Shown here one piece after another: positions 6,150-9,444 of a stretch of DNA of 9,444 nt. This stretch comes from Scatosoma sp045643825 (GTDB lineage Bacteria > Bacillota > Clostridia > Christensenellales > Borkfalkiaceae): NCBI GenBank assembly GCA_045643825.1, contig JAZRFV010000035.1, positions 1 through 9,444 on the forward strand, read 5' to 3'. Within the stretch, counting starts at the first letter, position 1; every line of letters starts with the position of its first letter. The notes under the pieces were generated by a model. It was not told the DNA's origin. It saw nothing but the letters and a program-made list of their open reading frames with translations, and did no database searches. The position numbers and the translations under genes were made by a program.

Positions 6150-7793
6150 TTATAAATACTTTTTGATTTCCTGATTGATTTTTTCACGGAAGTTTATCAA
6201 CGCTTCTCCACCCCTTTCATAGGTGTTATAGCCCTTCAACCCCCATTCGTGCAACAACTCTGCCGCTTTTTCCCTGCCGATGAAACTTTCAAGCAAGCAC
6301 ATTGCCGTGTAATCCTGTACGCTTTCCTTACTCATCATACAGCGAATAGAAGCACACGCCCCGCCATGAATCGGGTACACCATAAAACCATCGCCGCTAG
6401 GGAACCGCCCTGCAGAGTCGGTATTCGCCCAAGGGTTAATCAAGGTGATGGAACGCCAAGAGTTGTAGAAATTATACCCCCAGTGTAAATACCCCTGAAC
6501 GCCCGTTTCGTACAACTGGAACCCCAAAATTCTCATTCTATACGAAGGAGAGTAGATAAAACGGTTGGAGTAGTACTCGGTAGCAGGAATACAGCAATTA
6601 TACACCATCATATCCTTCAAACCGTGGGGTTCAAATTCCGTATAGGCAGGAGTATATACCACGGGAATATCCAAAAGCCCGTGCTTGTAAAAATCGTAGT
6701 GGCTCAACGCATCCATAATGGGCATATCGCCGATATACTCTCTTACAATTTCACTGCACTTTGTATAGGTAGCCAAATGGTCTTCAAACGGTTCGTCCGT
6801 CAAATGGAAATAGCAACGACCGCGCAAACCTTCTTCGTCAATAAATGCCACCAACTCCTTTAAGAAGGCGTGTAAAAACTTCACATAGCCTTCATCATCC
6901 GAAGCCGTTTCCCAGCCAAAAATTTGCTTCGCTCTGCCGTTCACCTTCGCCATAATCTTAGGACAAGCCTTTCCGCCCCATTGTGTAAACAAATGAGAGA
7001 ACTCAATGTATTCAATTCCGCGTGAAAGCACGAAGTCCAAGAAATACTTCAAGCCAGAAAAGTCAAAGGTATATCCGCCCTTTTCCACCGTTACGCCTAC
7101 AAGCTGTGCCGTCGTGCGGACAAGCCCTATCTCCGTATCAAGCGGGGGCGTGAATAAAGGGGTTAAAAGCATATTAAAACCGCTTTCCACATACACCTTT
7201 AAGTAGCTTTCAAACACCTTATAATACGCCTTTGTAAAGGGTTTTACGTGATGTTCGTGTGCAATACAGTCGTAGTGCATCCAGTTGGAAAGACGCAAAG
7301 GGTTTTTAGGCAGTTTTGCGCCGATAACTTCCAGTGAAAACGGAAGTTTTATCACCGTTTCCCCTTCGCTCGTCACAAGGGAAAACGATGTTTCGTAAAC
7401 CCCTGCCTGAAAACCTTCGGGAAGCTTGATGCTCACCCAAACAGCACGCCACTGCTTGGCGGGCAAGTTATAGGACATTTTATCAAATTCTAAGAGCGCA
7501 TCGGGGATTAAGCAAGCTGACGTCGAAACGTAATCATCATCACAAGGACGCCATACCACCGTCGAGGGGTTCAAATGTTCATTGTAGCAATGTACGCACG
7601 CGGACAGCGCCCCCTCCACCTTGACAGACATAGGGAACAGCCCCATATCATCACTGTCAGAATAATATGCAAGCTGGAGATGATATTCTTCGTTTAAGAA
7701 CATACTGCCATTTTTAATTTCTAAAGTAGGCTCTTTTTCGGGCAATACCTTTTCCAAAGAGCTGATTATTTTACCATATACTTTCTTTTCCAT
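6150..7793 (-). CDS. GH123-like glycoside hydrolase (DUF4091 domain)
   Basis: A 547-residue protein resembling GH123/DUF4091 enzymes, whose characterised members are beta-N-acetylgalactosaminidases working by substrate-assisted catalysis with an Asp-Glu pair. The N-terminal part (about 20-160) is a beta-sandwich-like domain containing PAKQWRAVWVSIKLP and GVYETSFSLV. A TIM-barrel catalytic region follows (about 165-480). Its FHLTDEP segment carries the Asp333-Glu334 pair, and YLHWGYNFYN (435-444) resembles the late-barrel aromatic site. A helical tail completes it. There is no signal peptide, so it acts on imported oligosaccharides. The start is uncertain: ATG at 7793 gives conserved-looking sequence with only a weak AAAAGA site, while an in-frame TTG at 7841 would add 16 residues. 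Probably the first gene of the catabolic cluster, 31 bp before the BNR gene. The substrate may differ from GalNAc glycans. Confidence 0.85.
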   Translation of the reverse strand: MEKKVYGKIISSLEKVLPEKEPTLEIKNGSMFLNEEYHLQLAYYSDSDDMGLFPMSVKVEGALSACVHCYNEHLNPSTVVWRPCDDDYVSTSACLIPDALLEFDKMSYNLPAKQWRAVWVSIKLPEGFQAGVYETSFSLVTSEGETVIKLPFSLEVIGAKLPKNPLRLSNWMHYDCIAHEHHVKPFTKAYYKVFESYLKVYVESGFNMLLTPLFTPPLDTEIGLVRTTAQLVGVTVEKGGYTFDFSGLKYFLDFVLSRGIEYIEFSHLFTQWGGKACPKIMAKVNGRAKQIFGWETASDDEGYVKFLHAFLKELVAFIDEEGLRGRCYFHLTDEPFEDHLATYTKCSEIVREYIGDMPIMDALSHYDFYKHGLLDIPVVYTPAYTEFEPHGLKDMMVYNCCIPATEYYSNRFIYSPSYRMRILGFQLYETGVQGYLHWGYNFYNSWRSITLINPWANTDSAGRFPSGDGFMVYPIHGGACASIRCMMSKESVQDYTAMCLLESFIGREKAAELLHEWGLKGYNTYERGGEALINFREKINQEIKKYL

Positions 7794-7871
7794 ATCTGTT
7801 ACTATCTTTTTTCGTTCACAAAAAGCAAGGGAGCGAAACAAAGAAACCGAATCCCAAAAAACGCTTACCTA

Positions 7872-7910
7872 TTAGGTTTGCTGTTCGCTTTTGTTTTCAA
7901 GCAGTTTCAT
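7872..7910 (-). other. Tiny in-frame leader ORF ahead of the GH123-like gene
   Basis: A 12-codon ORF reads MKLLENKSEQQT and ends in tandem TAA TAG stops. It has a good ribosome site (GGGAG, six bases before the ATG), better than that of the large gene downstream. It is in the same frame as the GH123-like ORF, and no further stop separates the two, so readthrough of the tandem stops would give a 39-residue extension. It may be a leader peptide, a decayed 5' end, or chance. The 7794-7963 gap around it contains no clear promoter or strong terminator. Confidence 0.3.
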
Positions 7911-7963
7911 CGTTCACTCCCACACTTTATTTAGTTCTTTGTTGCTTAAAACTGTTGTAGAGG

Positions 7964-9444
7964 TTAGGCTTTTTTAATGCCCCATCTAACCACTTCTACT
8001 TCCTTTTCGCCGTTATAATATTTGACAACGACTTCTATCGTGTTACCATTGACGTTGAATTCCGTCCAGGTGCGAGCATTCGATGCCAACGCGTATTCAT
8101 ATACCGTTGCATCCGTCGTGATAGGTGTTCTTGTTTGTCCGCCAGAGGTACCCGTCATCATGTACAAAACACCGTTCGGATTGACGGAATAATCCACACC
8201 GTTGATGGTTTCAACGGTTTCTTCTTGCGCAACACCGTTTTCGTCAATGGGCTTCGTCCGCGACACAACGTGGTCGTGACCTTGCAATACAAAATCTACG
8301 CCATATTCAGCAAACACCCCTTGTAACTGCTCACGCAAAGCCAAGGCGATAAAGTTACGATTCGGGTCAGAGCCGTATCTTCCTGCCGAATAAATAGGAT
8401 TATGCATTGCTACAATCGTCCAAGTAGCCGTATTGCTTTGCAATTCGGAAATCAACCAGTTGTATTGATCTGCCTTTAATTGATTGTTTGTCAAATCATT
8501 CGTATTCAGCATGATGAACTTCACGTTTCCGTAAACAAAGCTATAATAGAAGCCTAAGCTTGTAGCCTGTTCAGGAATCGAATAGTTAAAATGCTTATAC
8601 GTTTCGTTAGAACCGTTTTTATACGTTGTTTCGTGGTTTCCAGAAATCGCTTGAACGGGAATGCTGGATAAATATTCAAAGTTCCCATCCAGCATTTCCT
8701 TCCATTCCGATTCATACTTGGACGTTTCTACCACGTCCCCAGTATGTACAAGGAAATCCACGTCGCCTGCAACCGATTGCAATACGCTTGAGAAATATTC
8801 AGGATATTCCTGCGTGTCCGCAACGTGTGCAAACGTAAAGTTTGTTGAAGTCGTATCCTTGGTTCTTAAACGAGCTACGTCCGTTTTTACGCCAATTCCT
8901 TTGTCAGCCACGTAATATTCATACGTGGTGTAGGGCACCAATTCGATTTCCGCTTTGGAAATGTAATAGGTAAAAAGTATATCGCTTTCGCTATACGAAG
9001 TTGCTTCTTCCACGCTTGCTTCGTACTCCGTCCACATAGACGAACCTACTTCTCTAATAAAGATAGTAGGATCGATAGGCTGGCTTTGCGTATTATACGT
9101 AAACCCGTAAATCGAGTTCCCCACGTCGTACAAGGAAACCGTCAACGACGTGGGTTTATATGGGTTTACAGGTAACTCCGGCAAACTAATCGGTTCTGAC
9201 GAATAAGTTGCGTTCTTGATATACATTACGGGTGCAGCCGACGCAGCCGTTTCCGCATTCGTTTGAATGTTCAAAGGATATTCCCATGCGTTCGTAGCAG
9301 GACACTGCAAAGGCTTGATTACCATGGTATACCATTCGCCTGCCGTCCAGCTATTGACCTTTTCGCCGTTTTGATTGTAGATAGAAACGTAATCGGAATT
9401 AAACGTCTTACCTGCCGTAACCTGTTCAATCCACGTATTGCCGT
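7964..9444 (-). CDS. Calcineurin-like metallophosphatase with FnIII-like domain (5' end beyond window)
   Basis: The reading frame is open to the window edge, so the ATG at 9325 is internal and about 492 C-terminal residues are visible. From the first visible residue: the tail of an Ig-like or carbohydrate-binding beta domain (1-55, with SIYNQNGEKVNSWTAGEWY), a linker, an FnIII-like domain as found before purple-acid-phosphatase-like enzymes (about 90-195), and a metallophosphatase domain. Metal ligands are ADTQ (D209, Q211 in place of the usual His), GDVVE (D236), GNHE (N269-H270), MHNP (H347) and GHDH (H389, H391). GDVVE lacks the Tyr of true purple acid phosphatases. It is probably a cell-surface or secreted phosphoesterase, since extended beta modules are typical of such proteins, but a signal peptide cannot be seen. 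It ends without a sortase motif or membrane anchor. The 170-nt gap to the GH123-like start makes membership of the same operon uncertain. Confidence 0.88.
   Translation of the reverse strand, partial: GNTWIEQVTAGKTFNSDYVSIYNQNGEKVNSWTAGEWYTMVIKPLQCPATNAWEYPLNIQTNAETAASAAPVMYIKNATYSSEPISLPELPVNPYKPTSLTVSLYDVGNSIYGFTYNTQSQPIDPTIFIREVGSSMWTEYEASVEEATSYSESDILFTYYISKAEIELVPYTTYEYYVADKGIGVKTDVARLRTKDTTSTNFTFAHVADTQEYPEYFSSVLQSVAGDVDFLVHTGDVVETSKYESEWKEMLDGNFEYLSSIPVQAISGNHETTYKNGSNETYKHFNYSIPEQATSLGFYYSFVYGNVKFIMLNTNDLTNNQLKADQYNWLISELQSNTATWTIVAMHNPIYSAGRYGSDPNRNFIALALREQLQGVFAEYGVDFVLQGHDHVVSRTKPIDENGVAQEETVETINGVDYSVNPNGVLYMMTGTSGGQTRTPITTDATVYEYALASNARTWTEFNVNGNTIEVVVKYYNGEKEVEVVRWGIKKA

Noticed and set aside
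7839..7841. TTG as start of the GH123-like gene
   Set aside because: The extra 16 residues look non-conserved and no well-spaced ribosome site precedes it, so the ATG at 7793 is preferred, though its own site is weak.
9323..9325. ATG as the start of the metallophosphatase gene
   Set aside because: The frame continues open and protein-like upstream to the window edge, and no ribosome binding site precedes this ATG.
1..9444. CRISPR array, tRNA or rRNA gene
   Set aside because: No regularly spaced direct repeats, cloverleaf signature or conserved rRNA segment was found on either strand.

Overview
The window looks like a chromosomal segment from an uncultured Bacillota, most likely a gut-type Clostridia. 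This is inferred from strong GGAGG-type ribosome binding sites, modest GC with an AT-rich accessory end, cytoplasmic glycan-degrading enzymes without signal peptides, and the resemblance of the recombinase to firmicute resolvases. No marker gene fixes the taxon.

The left part (about 1-1760) is an AT-rich accessory block. On the minus strand, a small basic protein (814..536) is followed 35 bp later by a reverse transcriptase (500..1, cut by the window edge) that begins with a TTG codon. The RT carries the NAxxH element just before RT motif A, a retron hallmark, so this is best read as the start of a retron-like or other RT-based defence operon. Divergently, on the plus strand, lies a 234-residue serine recombinase (1008..1712) ending in a strong hairpin terminator. 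Between about 1755 and 2014 there is no credible gene, only an imperfect 16-bp inverted repeat next to the following operon.

The rest (2015-9444) is entirely minus strand and reads right to left. It opens with a secreted-type metallophosphatase with an FnIII-like domain (5' end beyond the window). A 170-nt gap holding a tiny in-frame leader ORF follows, then a tight catabolic gene cluster: GH123/DUF4091-type hydrolase, BNR-repeat (sialidase-fold) protein, KDPG/KDG-type aldolase (4-nt overlap with the previous gene), 2-keto-3-deoxygluconate kinase and an SGNH/GDSL esterase. KdgK plus Eda is the classical end of uronic-acid catabolism (KDG to KDPG to pyruvate plus glyceraldehyde-3-phosphate). 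The two glycan-active proteins and the esterase would trim an imported oligosaccharide in the cytoplasm. The combination of a hexosaminidase-type enzyme with the KDG branch suggests, but does not prove, a uronate- and hexosamine-containing, possibly acetylated glycan as substrate.

The most interesting parts are the RT and its small partner next to a recombinase, and the unassigned substrate of the catabolic operon.
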